From Clostridiaceae bacterium DTU079 (GTDB taxonomy: Bacteria > Bacillota > Clostridia > Acetivibrionales > Acetivibrionaceae), in the NCBI GenBank assembly GCA_001512505.1, contig LFSC01000023.1, positions 10,511 through 55,891 on the forward strand: a DNA stretch of 45,381 nt. The letters are read 5' to 3'. Shown one piece after another: positions 34,246 through 43,667 of this stretch. The translations under genes were made by a program, and so were the position numbers. Below the pieces are notes generated by a model, which was not told where the DNA came from, ran no database searches, and saw only the letters and a list, made by a program, of their open reading frames with translations. Within the stretch, counting starts at the first letter, position 1. Every line of letters starts with the position of its first letter.

Positions 34246-35061
34246 ATGGATAATTCTTTTAAAATTGCTTTGTGCCAGATGTCCGTTGAGGACAATAAGG
34301 AAAAAAACATAAAAAGGGCAGTGGACATGATTGAAAAATCGGCAAATAACGGGGCAAGACTTGTGATTTTGCCGGAAATGTTCAATTGTCCCTATGATAA
34401 TTCCAAGTTTGGCGTTTATGCCGAAACAGCCGGGTCAGGGGCAACCATTGAGGCTGTTTCGAAGGCAGCAAAAGATAACGGTGCATATGTGGTTGCAGGA
34501 TCAATTCCTGAGACGGAAGACAATAAAATATACAACACATGTTTTATTTTTGACGACAATGGAAAAATAATAGGTAGACATAGAAAAATACATCTTTTTG
34601 ATATTGATATTCCTGAAAAAATTGTGTTTAGGGAATCGGAGGTATTGACGCCGGGAAGTGAAATAACAGTAGTAGATACGTCTTTTTGCAGGATAGGGAT
34701 TGCAATATGCTATGATGTGAGATTTCCGGAAATTTTCAGAAAGATGGCCTTAATGGGAGCCGAATTTGTTATTGTTCCCGCAGCTTTCAATATGACTACC
34801 GGACCTGCACATTGGGAGCTTTTGATACGTACCAGGGCGGTGGACAATCAAGTTTTTATGGCAGCGGTATCTCCTGCCAGAAATGAACGGGCTTCCTACA
34901 TTGCATATGGTAATTCCATGGCAGTAGATCCTTGGGGTGAAATTTTAGCAAGGGCAGAAGAAAAGGAAGACATTCTTTTTTGCGATATTGATCTGTCGAA
35001 GGTTGAAAAGGTTAGAAGGGAACTTCCGGTTCTTCAGCACAGGAGAACGGATATATATTAG
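34246..35061 (+). CDS. Carbon-nitrogen hydrolase (omega-amidase/Nit2-like)
   Basis: This 271-residue protein is a single nitrilase-superfamily domain. The Glu-Lys-Cys triad is complete: Glu44 in LPEMFNCPY, Lys114 in RHRKIHLFDID and Cys155 in GIAICYDVRFPE. The IHLFDIDIP string is typical of the Nit2/omega-amidase group, which hydrolyses alpha-ketoglutaramate or alpha-ketosuccinamate; other amides cannot be excluded. AGAGGAGC precedes the ATG. It stands alone before rpsO. Confidence 0.9.
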   Translation: MDNSFKIALCQMSVEDNKEKNIKRAVDMIEKSANNGARLVILPEMFNCPYDNSKFGVYAETAGSGATIEAVSKAAKDNGAYVVAGSIPETEDNKIYNTCFIFDDNGKIIGRHRKIHLFDIDIPEKIVFRESEVLTPGSEITVVDTSFCRIGIAICYDVRFPEIFRKMALMGAEFVIVPAAFNMTTGPAHWELLIRTRAVDNQVFMAAVSPARNERASYIAYGNSMAVDPWGEILARAEEKEDILFCDIDLSKVEKVRRELPVLQHRRTDIY

Positions 35062-35220
35062 AAGAAAATAAAAATCAAAAATGATTTTTTTGATATTTGT
35101 TCTTTACAGTTTATAACCAGTATGTTAGAATGTTTTAGTGGATTAAAACCTTGTGCTCGGTTTAAGGTAACTCCGACCTTTTACTTAGCGCATGGGGATA
35201 AAAATAAGGAGGGTTTTTTT

Positions 35221-35484
35221 ATGCAAAAGGAGAAAAAACAAGAAATAATTAATAATTATAAGCTTCATGATTCAGATACCGGATCACCCGAGGTACAGAT
35301 TGCGCTTCTTACAGAAAGAATCAATCACCTCACGGAGCATTTGAAGGTACACAAAAAGGACCATCATTCAAGAAGAGGACTTTTCAAAATGGTTGGACAG
35401 AGAAGAGGATTATTGAATTATCTCACCAAGGTTGACATTGAGAGATACCGTGCCATTGTAGAAAAGTTGAATCTTAGAAAATAA
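35221..35484 (+). CDS. rpsO: 30S ribosomal protein S15
   Basis: This 87-residue protein matches S15 along its whole length: [38 protein letters not shown] and [13 protein letters not shown]15 binds helices 20-22 of 16S rRNA early in assembly. The start is fixed by AAGGAGGG and by family length; the upstream frame is leader. The roughly 100-base leader could hold S15 autoregulation, but I see no convincing pseudoknot. A terminator follows and pnp lies next, as in most Firmicutes. Confidence 0.98.
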   Translation: MQKEKKQEIINNYKLHDSDTGSPEVQIALLTERINHLTEHLKVHKKDHHSRRGLFKMVGQRRGLLNYLTKVDIERYRAIVEKLNLRK

Positions 35485-35508
35485 AAAGCGGAGTATTCCG
35501 CTTTTTTT
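35484..35508 (+). terminator. Terminator after rpsO
   Basis: AAAAAGCGGA and TCCGCTTTTTTT form a compact stem with a T-run right after the stop. Confidence 0.92.
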
Positions 35509-35624
35509 CTTAATACAAAGTAATTATCTTGAAATAATATAATTAGAACATTATGTGTTTTGTGTTCTACAGTGTATTATGTATTTCATTATAAAAATTA
35601 AGTAAAATAAACAAAGGATTATAA

Positions 35625-35706
35625 ACTGCAGACGGTAGAGGGTAGATTGTGCAGCAAAAATCTGGGGGAATGTTTGCTGTAGAATCTACATCCTACAGTC
35701 TGTGGT
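35625..35706 (+). promoter_or_regulatory. Long hairpin in the pnp leader
   Basis: CTGCAGACGGTAGAGGGTAG with ATTGTGCAGCAAA pairs, imperfectly but over about 30 base pairs, with TTTGCTGTAGAATCTACA and TCCTACAGTCTGTGG. It ends about 23 bases before the pnp start. In E. coli a double-stranded pnp leader is cut by RNase III and lets PNPase control its own mRNA; this may be an analogue. Confidence 0.65.
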
Positions 35707-35728
35707 TTAGCAAGAGGAGGATTGTGTA

Positions 35729-37831
35729 ATGCAAAGAAATTTCAGCATGGAATTAGCAGGGAGAAATCTTACAATTGAGACCGGAAAGCTTGCCCAGTTG
35801 GCAAACGGAGCGGTTTTGGTGCATTATGGAGATACCGTTGTTTTGTCAACAGCGACTGCCTCGGCTGAACCGAGAGAGGGAGTGGATTTTTTCCCGTTAA
35901 GTGTGGATTATGAAGAAAGATTGTATTCGGTAGGAAAAATACCGGGCGGTTTTATCAAGAGAGAGGGAAAGCCTTCCGAAAAAGCCATTCTTACATCAAG
36001 GGTTATTGACAGGCCTTTGAGGCCATTGTTTCCAAAGGATTTACGAAATGATGTGGCAATAGTTAATACCGTGTTGTCCGTGGATCAGGATAACTCACCG
36101 GAGATTGCTGCTTTATTGGGTTCTTCTATAGCTTTGTCAATCTCGGACATACCCTTTAACGGTCCTATCGGAGGAGTAATATTAGGACTTATTGACGGAG
36201 AAGTAGTAATAAATCCCACCAGCCAGCAGAGGGAAAAGAGCCAGATGTACGTTACCCTGGCCGGTACCAAGGAGAAAATCGTTATGATAGAAGCCGGTGC
36301 AAACGAGGTGCCGGATGAGGTTATGCTGGATGCTATTAAAAAGGGACATATTGAGATTAAAAAAATAGTTGAATTTATTGAAGGTATTGTTAAAGAAATA
36401 GGTAAACCGAAATTTGAATATCAGTCTGCTGAAGTTCCCGAAGAAATCATGAATGCTGTTTACGAATTTGCCTATGACAGGATGAGAGAGGCTGTTCTTG
36501 CTGTGGACAAGCAGGTTCGGGATGATAACGTCAAGAAGCTTACCGAGGAAACAAAGCAACACCTGTTGGAAACTTTCCCTGAAATGGAAACGGTTATTTC
36601 AGAAGCAATGTACAAGCTTGAAAAGAAAGTGGTAAGAGAGTACATTTTAAATGAAGGTAAGAGGGTTGACGGAAGAAAACTTGATGAAATCAGACCGTTA
36701 TCGGCGGAAGTAGGATTGCTTCCGAGAGTTCACGGTTCCGGTCTTTTCCAAAGGGGACAGACTCAGGTGCTTACAAGCGTTACTTTAGGTGCCATGGGTG
36801 ATGTTCAGATGTTGGACGGTATCGAGCTGGAAGATACCAAAAGGTATATGCACCATTATAATTTCCCCGGTTACAGTGTAGGGGAAGCTAAACCTACAAG
36901 AGGTCCGGGAAGAAGGGAAATCGGTCACGGAGCTTTGGCTGAAAGAGCTTTGGAGCCTGTAATTCCCAGCCAGGATGAGTTTCCTTATACAATAAGGCTT
37001 GTGTCCGAGGTACTTATGTCAAACGGCTCCACTTCCCAGGGAAGTGTTTGCGGAAGTACTTTGGCACTCATGGATGCCGGAGTTCCTATTAAAAAGCCTG
37101 TTGCAGGAATTTCTGCCGGACTGGTTGTTGATGAAAACAATCCCGATAGGTTTGTAACATTTATGGATATACAGGGAATTGAAGACTTTTTTGGGGATAT
37201 GGATTTTAAAGTCGCCGGTACTAAGGACGGAATAACTGCAATACAGGTTGATATCAAGGTTGACGGACTTTCATATGAGATTATAGAGCAGGCGTTTGAG
37301 CTTACCAGAAAGGGACGCTTGCATATAATTGACAATGTTATTTTAAAGACTATTCCTGAACCAAGAAAGGTTATGTCGGAGTTTGCTCCGAAAATAATAT
37401 CTACGACCATAAATCCGGAGAAAATCAGGGATGTTATTGGACCTGCCGGTAAGGTAATAAATAAAATAATAGATGAAACAGGTGTTAAAATAGATATTGA
37501 TGACGACGGAAGGGTTTATATATTCAGTGCGGATGCTGAAGCAGGGAAGAGGGCATTAACCATGATAGAGGGTATAGCAAAGGATATAGAGCCCGGTCAG
37601 GTTTATATGGGAAAAGTTGTAAGAATAACTTCCTTCGGTGCTTTTGTTGAATTCCTGCCCGGAAAGGAAGGTCTTGTTCACATAAGCAAGCTTTCGTCCA
37701 AAAGAGTTTCCAAGGTTGAGGATGTCGTTAATGTGGGTGATCAAATACTGGTCAAGGTAATGGAGGTTGACAGACAGGGAAGAATAAATCTTTCAAGGAA
37801 AGATGCGATGGAGGGCAAAGAGGAGAATTAA
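35729..37831 (+). CDS. pnp: Polyribonucleotide nucleotidyltransferase (PNPase)
   Basis: This 700-residue PNPase is full length: a first RNase PH domain (about 10-215), a helical linker, a second, catalytic RNase PH domain (about 310-545, with the metal-site Asp residues in [10 protein letters not shown]), KH (about 553-615, [15 protein letters not shown]) and S1 (about 620-692). It degrades RNA from the 3' end with phosphate, releasing nucleoside diphosphates, in RNA turnover complexes. AGAGGAGG precedes the ATG. Its leader carries a long hairpin. Confidence 0.98.
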   Translation: MQRNFSMELAGRNLTIETGKLAQLANGAVLVHYGDTVVLSTATASAEPREGVDFFPLSVDYEERLYSVGKIPGGFIKREGKPSEKAILTSRVIDRPLRPLFPKDLRNDVAIVNTVLSVDQDNSPEIAALLGSSIALSISDIPFNGPIGGVILGLIDGEVVINPTSQQREKSQMYVTLAGTKEKIVMIEAGANEVPDEVMLDAIKKGHIEIKKIVEFIEGIVKEIGKPKFEYQSAEVPEEIMNAVYEFAYDRMREAVLAVDKQVRDDNVKKLTEETKQHLLETFPEMETVISEAMYKLEKKVVREYILNEGKRVDGRKLDEIRPLSAEVGLLPRVHGSGLFQRGQTQVLTSVTLGAMGDVQMLDGIELEDTKRYMHHYNFPGYSVGEAKPTRGPGRREIGHGALAERALEPVIPSQDEFPYTIRLVSEVLMSNGSTSQGSVCGSTLALMDAGVPIKKPVAGISAGLVVDENNPDRFVTFMDIQGIEDFFGDMDFKVAGTKDGITAIQVDIKVDGLSYEIIEQAFELTRKGRLHIIDNVILKTIPEPRKVMSEFAPKIISTTINPEKIRDVIGPAGKVINKIIDETGVKIDIDDDGRVYIFSADAEAGKRALTMIEGIAKDIEPGQVYMGKVVRITSFGAFVEFLPGKEGLVHISKLSSKRVSKVEDVVNVGDQILVKVMEVDRQGRINLSRKDAMEGKEEN

Positions 37832-37837
37832 GCTTAT

Positions 37838-37886
37838 ATACCGGATAATAATGTAATCATAATTGATTAATTTTGTTATCCGGTAT
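37838..37886 (+). other. Intercistronic hairpin between pnp and the M16 peptidase gene
   Basis: ATACCGGATAA (37838-37848) and TTATCCGGTAT (37876-37886) are perfect complements; an inner TAATCA/TGATTA stem lies in the loop. There is only a weak T-run behind it, so it may partly terminate or protect the pnp mRNA end rather than fully stop transcription. Confidence 0.6.
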
Positions 37887-37921
37887 GTGAGTACATTATT
37901 TTTGTAAAACACGGAGGTTAT

Positions 37922-39181
37922 ATGTTTAAACGGACGAAGTTGGATAACGGTGTAAGAATAGTATATGAGCAGATTCCCTACGTAAGGTCGGTTTCCATCG
38001 GTATATGGGTTGGAACCGGTTCAAGATATGAAAGAAGAGAAAACAACGGTGTGTCTCATTTCATAGAACACTTGCTTTTCAAGGGAACTGAAAACAGGAC
38101 GGCAAGGGAAATAGCCGATAGTATTGATAGCATTGGCGGGCAGCTCAATGCGTTTACTGGGAAGGAATGTACTTGCTTTTATACGAAGACCTTGGATACC
38201 CATGCGGAAACAGCATTGGATGTACTTTCTGATATGTTTTTTCATTCCAAATTTGATAAAAAGGATATAGATGTCGAAAGAAGAGTAGTTATTGAAGAGA
38301 TCGGAATGTACGAGGATTCACCTGAGGAACTGGTGCACGATATTCTTTCGGAATGCGCTTGGAAAGACAATCCTTTGGGATTTCCGATTCTGGGGACTGT
38401 CGAAACTCTTTCCGGAATTGAAAGAGATCAAATTATATCATATATGAAGGATAATTATTTGCCCCAGAACACTGTTATATCCGTTGCAGGAAACTTTTCA
38501 GAAGACAAGATGATAAATCTGATAAAAGAAAGATTCAGTACATGGAAGGCTTCCGGGAGTACTCCGAAAGAGTGCGGAAGCGCCGGGTTTAATCCGGGAA
38601 TAAAGATAAAGGAAAAGGATACTGAGCAAATACATATCTGTATTGCTTTTGAAGGAATTGAACACGGAGACGACGATATATATTCGCTTTTGACAGTGAA
38701 CAATGTGCTCGGTGGGGGGATGAGTTCGAGGCTTTTTCAAAAAATCAGAGAAGAATCGGGTTTGGTTTATTCAATTTATTCTTACCCATCATCCTACAAG
38801 AAAACAGGCTTGTTTACAATTTATGCAGGAATGAACCCGGAGCATCTTGAAAAAGTATTGGAATTAATCATGAAGGAAACTAAGCTCATGAAAAAAGAGG
38901 GAATAACCAAGGATGAGCTTGAGAAATCCAGAGAACAACTTAAGGGAAGCTACATACTCGGGCTTGAGAGCACCAGCAGCAGAATGAACAGTATAGGAAA
39001 GGCGGAAGTACTCACCGGCAACATATACACACCGGACGAAATATTAAAGAAGATTGATGAAGTAAGCCTTGATAAAGTCGAACACGTGATAAACCGTATT
39101 TTTAGTTTGGACAAAATTTGTTTTTCAGCTGTAGGCAATATAAAGAAGGATATTGATTTGAAAAATATAATTGGTAGTTAG
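37922..39181 (+). CDS. M16-family zinc peptidase (MlpA/YmxG-like)
   Basis: This 419-residue protein is a two-lobed processing-peptidase-type enzyme of one M16 chain. The inverted zinc motif HFIEH (His46, Glu49, His50) is intact, and the third ligand Glu lies about 76 residues on, in RRVVIEEIGMYED. The second lobe (about 225-415) has the GGGMSSRLFQKIREESGLVYS motif typical of the family. Homologues next to pnp in Bacillus (mlpA) have been linked to control of extracellular protease genes; the true substrate is unclear. ACGGAGG precedes the ATG. Confidence 0.92.
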   Translation: MFKRTKLDNGVRIVYEQIPYVRSVSIGIWVGTGSRYERRENNGVSHFIEHLLFKGTENRTAREIADSIDSIGGQLNAFTGKECTCFYTKTLDTHAETALDVLSDMFFHSKFDKKDIDVERRVVIEEIGMYEDSPEELVHDILSECAWKDNPLGFPILGTVETLSGIERDQIISYMKDNYLPQNTVISVAGNFSEDKMINLIKERFSTWKASGSTPKECGSAGFNPGIKIKEKDTEQIHICIAFEGIEHGDDDIYSLLTVNNVLGGGMSSRLFQKIREESGLVYSIYSYPSSYKKTGLFTIYAGMNPEHLEKVLELIMKETKLMKKEGITKDELEKSREQLKGSYILGLESTSSRMNSIGKAEVLTGNIYTPDEILKKIDEVSLDKVEHVINRIFSLDKICFSAVGNIKKDIDLKNIIGS

Positions 39182-39218
39182 CTGAAGTCTTTAGATATAA
39201 AGTAAGGATTTAAAAAAT

Positions 39219-39248
39219 AGAGGGGATCGGTACCCCTTTATTTTTTTT
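39219..39248 (+). terminator. Terminator of the M16 peptidase gene
   Basis: GAGGGG at 39220-39225 pairs with CCCCTT at 39233-39238, followed by a long T-run. Confidence 0.8.
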
Positions 39249-39338
39249 CTTTACATAGGTTTATGTATGCGATTTCACAATTCTTTTTGAAGCTTCATTT
39301 CACGCCCTCTAACATTCGGTAAATCCAAGCGTACAAGC

Positions 39339-39366
39339 ACTCATATTATGAGATGAACATAATATA
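39339..39366 (+). promoter_or_regulatory. Candidate sigma-K promoter of dpaAB
   Basis: AC at 39339 and CATAATATA at 39358 are 17 bases apart, matching the mother-cell sigma-K consensus AC-N16/17-CATANNNTA. In Bacillus, dpaAB (spoVF) is a sigma-K gene pair. Confidence 0.55.
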
Positions 39367-39437
39367 TAATAAGTCACCATAAAACCTGCTTACCTGTTTA
39401 GCAGCCGGAATTTATACAAATAAGGAGAGGGATAAGT

Positions 39438-40310
39438 GTGAAAAACAGAAAATTTACTATTGTCGGCGGTGATCTTAGAAGTGTCAAGTTAGCTTGTTTA
39501 ATTGCTTCACAAGGGAATACAGTTAACATATATGGATTTAAAAATGCATCCTTTGACACCGAGATTAATGAATGCGATAACCTTGATAAAGCTATTGAAG
39601 AGGCGGATGTGATAATTGGTCCTATACCTTGTTCTGTAGATAATGAAACGCTGAATGCTCCTTTTCATAACCAGAGGACTTTTATAAAGGATATATTTAA
39701 AAAAATGAGCAAAAGCCAGTTGTTTATTGCAGGGAGGATAAGCGATAAGATTGCTCAGCTTGCACAGGTATACAATGTTTACTCTATTGATTTGCTGGAA
39801 AGAGAAGACATGGCGGTTTTAAATGCAATACCGACCGCAGAGGGTGCAATTCAAATAGCAATGGAAGAAATGCCGATAACGCTTCATGGAAGCAATGCAT
39901 TGGTTCTTGGCTTCGGTAGAATCGGTAAAATTCTCTCACATATGCTGCAGGGATTAGGCAGCAATGTATATGTGGAAGCCAGAAAATACTCGGATATAGC
40001 CTGGATAAGAAGCTTTGGCTATAAACCTGTATTTATAAACGAATTGGGTGATTACATAAGCAGGGCGGATGTCATTTTCAATACAATTCCCCATACTATC
40101 CTGGACGAGAATATGCTAAGAAAAGTGAACAAGGATTGTTTGATAATCGATTTGGCATCCAAACCCGGAGGAGTCGATTTTGAAAAAGCAAAAGAAATGG
40201 GAATAAAGACGATATGGGCCCTTTCCCTTCCGGGTAAGGTTGCACCTGTCACAGCGGCCGGATTCATAAGAGATACTGTTTATAATATCATTGATGAGTT
40301 GGGGGTATAA
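39438..40310 (+). CDS. dpaA: Dipicolinate synthase subunit A
   Basis: This 290-residue protein resembles SpoVFA/DpaA. It has an N-terminal Rossmann-like part (FTIVGGDLRSVKLA), the linker PTAEGAIQIAMEE, and a second nucleotide-binding loop LGFGRIGKILSHML (about 157-170). With DpaB it oxidises the dihydrodipicolinate-pathway intermediate to dipicolinic acid, made in the mother cell and stored in the spore core as the calcium salt. It starts at a GTG with AAGGAGAGGG upstream. The lysine genes that follow dpaB in Bacillus are absent here. Confidence 0.95.
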   Translation: MKNRKFTIVGGDLRSVKLACLIASQGNTVNIYGFKNASFDTEINECDNLDKAIEEADVIIGPIPCSVDNETLNAPFHNQRTFIKDIFKKMSKSQLFIAGRISDKIAQLAQVYNVYSIDLLEREDMAVLNAIPTAEGAIQIAMEEMPITLHGSNALVLGFGRIGKILSHMLQGLGSNVYVEARKYSDIAWIRSFGYKPVFINELGDYISRADVIFNTIPHTILDENMLRKVNKDCLIIDLASKPGGVDFEKAKEMGIKTIWALSLPGKVAPVTAAGFIRDTVYNIIDELGV

Positions 40311-40314
40311 GGAA

Positions 40315-40899
40315 ATGTTGTTGGATGGAATAAAAATAGGATTTGCACTTACGGGATCCTTCTGCACAATAAGCAAGGTACTGCCGGAAATAGAAAAGCT
40401 TGTGAGCAACGGTGCCAAAGTTGTTCCGATTATATCGGATTCTGTTAACAAGTTTGATACTAGGTTTGGTACGTCCGAGGACTTAAAGCTAAAGCTTGAG
40501 GGAATTACCAATGAGAAAATAATTAGCACGATAGTGGAAGCAGAACCTATAGGACCTAAATCTCTTATGGATGTGGTTGTTGTTGCTCCGTGTACGGGAA
40601 ATACGCTGGCAAAGCTGGCAAACGGTATAACGGATACATCCGTAACAATGGCATGTAAGGCACATTTAAGGAATCAAAAGCCGGTGGTAATAGCGGTTTC
40701 AACCAACGATGGCTTGGGTGCCAATGCCAAAAATATCGGTGCTCTTTTGAATACGAAAAATGTTTACTTTGTTCCCTTCGGTCAGGATGGACCGAACAAT
40801 AAACCCAATTCTTTGGTAGCGGACACTTCCCAGATAATGCCGACGATTGTGGAGGCATTGAAGGGTAAACAAATACAGCCTTTGCTGATTAAATATTGA
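40315..40899 (+). CDS. dpaB: Dipicolinate synthase subunit B
   Basis: This 194-residue flavoprotein-like subunit (SpoVFB/DpaB) has the Rossmann-type start GIKIGFALTGSFCTISKVLP and the conserved VVVAPCTGNTLAKLANGITD, as in the UbiX/PPC decarboxylase fold. It works with DpaA. I choose the ATG at 40315, 5 bases after the dpaA stop, by comparison with family starts; an ATG at 40291 inside dpaA is possible. Confidence 0.95.
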   Translation: MLLDGIKIGFALTGSFCTISKVLPEIEKLVSNGAKVVPIISDSVNKFDTRFGTSEDLKLKLEGITNEKIISTIVEAEPIGPKSLMDVVVVAPCTGNTLAKLANGITDTSVTMACKAHLRNQKPVVIAVSTNDGLGANAKNIGALLNTKNVYFVPFGQDGPNNKPNSLVADTSQIMPTIVEALKGKQIQPLLIKY

Positions 40900-40913
40900 C
40901 AAGGGTTTGGAAA

Positions 40914-40943
40914 AAGCCACCTGAGTAAGAGGTGGTTTTTTTA
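40914..40943 (+). terminator. Terminator of dpaAB
   Basis: CCACCT (40917-40922) and AGGTGG (40930-40935) form a stem followed by seven T. Confidence 0.9.
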
Positions 40944-41267
40944 TGCTTTTTTAGTTCGAATAGGAAATATATTTAAAATTTATAATTAAAAGTGATGCAA
41001 GATAATGCTCGAAAAAGAAAAAATACTTGTGAAATAACATAAAACGTGATAGAATAAATCTTGAAAAACGTTAATATATATTATTGACAAAGCAAATGTT
41101 TTGTTTTATTATTTTTTATTGTAAATTATTTATAATATTCATAATTTATACTTCACAACGAATAAAATTTAGTATAAACTATATATATACCTTCTTTATA
41201 CAATTGAATAATTCTTAAAGAAGTCTTTATGATGGTAAATAATACATATGGTATTTGGGGGTACGAG
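40944..41267. other. AT-rich leader region of the pilus operon
   Basis: There is no gene. It holds the promoter at 41084-41112 and a long 5' leader of about 150 bases before pilB, in which I recognise no riboswitch. Confidence 0.5.
41084..41112 (+). promoter_or_regulatory. Sigma-A promoter of the pilB-pilT operon
   Basis: TTGACA (41084-41089) and TATTAT (41107-41112) have a 17-base spacer. The -35 is perfect. Confidence 0.7.
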
Positions 41268-43649
41268 ATGCTAGGAGTAGATACAAGAGGTATTGATGAA
41301 ATATTGCTTGAGATGGGAGTTTTAAAAATAACCGATCTTAAGAAAGCTTGGGATATCCAGAGGGAGAAAAACTGTAGTATTGAGGATGTATTATTAGAAC
41401 TTGGATTTGTATCTCAAAAGGATTTAATGCATGCCAATGCAAAAAAGATGGGCATACCCTTTGTTGATCTTACCGACTACCAAATCAAGGATGAAAGCGT
41501 TCCTCTTCTGATTACACGAAATATCGCAAACAGATATAAAGTGATTCCTATTGAGAAAGATAACGGAGTTCTTACTGTTGCAATGGATGATCCTACGGAT
41601 ATATTCTGTATTGATGACATTCGTCTTGCAACAGCACTTGAGATTAAGCCTGTTCTTGCAGATGTCAAAGAAATCGAAAAGTTGATTCTGAAATATTTTG
41701 GAGAAGAGAAGAAACAACCCAAGGCCAAGGTAATACCGATGAAGCAATTGGAAGATGAGTTGGAAGGTCAGGATATGTTCAGTGAAGAGGAGTCTCTTCT
41801 GAACAGCCAGATGTATGACAGCATAAAGAGTGATGTACAGCCTAACAGTTTTGAAGGCAGTACTTCTAATGTTGTTCAGAGTGATCTTGACTTTGCACGT
41901 CAGGGTGAAGGAGGTATTTTTAAGGATAAGATAGGAAACCTTCTTGTAAGGGCCGGGGTTATTACACAGGAGCAACTGGATCATGCCTTAAGCATGCAGG
42001 CCAAATCCGGTGGACTTATCGGCCAAATCTTGGTTAAAAACGGCTATCTCAATAAGAAATCTCTTTTTGAATTCCTTCAAAAGCAAATGGGTGTCGATTT
42101 CGTAGACCTTGAGAATATTCAAATAGATGAAGAAGTATTGCATTTGGTATCGTCAAGTATTGCAAAAATGCATAACCTTATACCTATAGAGAAATCAAAC
42201 AATTATCTAAAGGTTGCTATGAGCGACCCTATGAATATTTTCTCTATTGATGATTTGAGGCTTACCACAGGATTGGAAATTATTCCTTGTCTTGCTGATG
42301 AGGAGCAGATTGCCATTCAAATTGATAAATATTACGGTAAGGTTGATAAGAAGAAAAGGCAGGAACAACAGGAGCAAAGTTTTGCAAAGCTTGATGAGGA
42401 AATAAAAGAAATAAATGAAAAAATTGCAGATGAAATAATCGAGATAGAAGAAACAGAAGAGGATACTTTAGATGTCAGCGATCTCGAAAATGCCCCGATT
42501 GTTAAGATGGTTAATGTCATATTGCAAAAAGCAATAGCGACAAAATCCAGCGATATTCATATAGAGCCCCAGGAGGATCTTGTTCAGATAAGATATAGAA
42601 TAGACGGTCAATTGGTACCCATAATGAGTTACGATAGAAAAATTCTTCCTTCGCTTGTTGCGAGGGTCAAAATAATGAGTGGATTAAATATTGCCGAAAA
42701 GAGGATTCCGCAGGACGGAAGAATCGGTATGAAGCTTCACGAAAAAGAATATGATATGCGTGTATCTGTTCTGCCTACAATGTTTGGAGAAAAAATTGTT
42801 ATAAGAATAGCGGATAAAGAAGGCTTTAATGTTTCCAAACAGGATCTCGGATTTTTCGAAGATGATATGAAGAAGTTTGATGAAATTATATCACACCCCC
42901 ATGGTATTGTGTTGGTTACAGGGCCTACCGGAAGCGGTAAATCTACTACACTGTATACGGCACTTAAAGAACTGTGCAAACCGAATGTTAATATTCTTAC
43001 AGTAGAGGATCCTGTTGAAAGTACCATAAGGGGAATAAACCAGGTACAGGTTAATGTGAAAGCCGGACTTACCTTTGCTGTAGCATTGAGGTCTTTCTTA
43101 AGACAGGACCCCGACATAATAATGGTCGGAGAGATAAGAGACGGTGAAACTGCGGAGATTGCGACAAGAGCAGCTATTACCGGTCACCTTGTGTTTAGTA
43201 CCCTCCACACCAACGATGCTGCAAGTTCTGTTACCAGAATGATAGATATGGGAATAGAGCCTTTCCTGCTTTCGTCTTCTTTAGTAGGACTGATTGCACA
43301 AAGACTTGTCAGAAGGTTATGTCCTAATTGTAAGGAGCCTGTAGAGATTGATGATGAAACAAGAGAACTTCTTAATATAGAAGAAGGTGAAGAAGTAACC
43401 GTATTTAAGGCGAAAGGTTGTGAGCATTGCAATAATACAGGTTACAAGGGAAGAATAGCTGTTTATGAGATTTTGCAGGTTGACAGGGAAATAAGAGAAT
43501 TGATTTCTAAAAATGCGAATTCTGATGATATAAAGGATTTGGCAATAAAACATGGCATGAAGACACTTAGAATGAACAGTGCCAGATTGGTTAAAAACGG
43601 TACTACATCCATTGAAGAAATGATGAGGATAGCATATTCTGAAGACTGA
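41268..43649 (+). CDS. pilB: Type IV pilus assembly ATPase PilB (GspE family)
   Basis: This protein of about 793 residues has two N-terminal GspE-N/MshEN-type domains (about 5-145 and 215-365), linked by an acidic stretch. An acidic coiled stretch (about 370-405) follows, then the ATPase. Walker A is GPTGSGKSTT and Walker B is IIMVGEIRDGE; HTNDAAS and a four-Cys zinc motif (CPNC and CEHC about 40 residues apart) are present. It powers pilus extension from the cytoplasmic face. The usual PilB has about 560 residues, so the duplicated N-domain is extra. I prefer the ATG at 41268, after TTTGGGGG, as before pilC; an ATG at 41229 would add 13 residues. Confidence 0.93.
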   Translation: MLGVDTRGIDEILLEMGVLKITDLKKAWDIQREKNCSIEDVLLELGFVSQKDLMHANAKKMGIPFVDLTDYQIKDESVPLLITRNIANRYKVIPIEKDNGVLTVAMDDPTDIFCIDDIRLATALEIKPVLADVKEIEKLILKYFGEEKKQPKAKVIPMKQLEDELEGQDMFSEEESLLNSQMYDSIKSDVQPNSFEGSTSNVVQSDLDFARQGEGGIFKDKIGNLLVRAGVITQEQLDHALSMQAKSGGLIGQILVKNGYLNKKSLFEFLQKQMGVDFVDLENIQIDEEVLHLVSSSIAKMHNLIPIEKSNNYLKVAMSDPMNIFSIDDLRLTTGLEIIPCLADEEQIAIQIDKYYGKVDKKKRQEQQEQSFAKLDEEIKEINEKIADEIIEIEETEEDTLDVSDLENAPIVKMVNVILQKAIATKSSDIHIEPQEDLVQIRYRIDGQLVPIMSYDRKILPSLVARVKIMSGLNIAEKRIPQDGRIGMKLHEKEYDMRVSVLPTMFGEKIVIRIADKEGFNVSKQDLGFFEDDMKKFDEIISHPHGIVLVTGPTGSGKSTTLYTALKELCKPNVNILTVEDPVESTIRGINQVQVNVKAGLTFAVALRSFLRQDPDIIMVGEIRDGETAEIATRAAITGHLVFSTLHTNDAASSVTRMIDMGIEPFLLSSSLVGLIAQRLVRRLCPNCKEPVEIDDETRELLNIEEGEEVTVFKAKGCEHCNNTGYKGRIAVYEILQVDREIRELISKNANSDDIKDLAIKHGMKTLRMNSARLVKNGTTSIEEMMRIAYSED

Positions 43650-43667
43650 TATGAAGGGATGTCGCGT

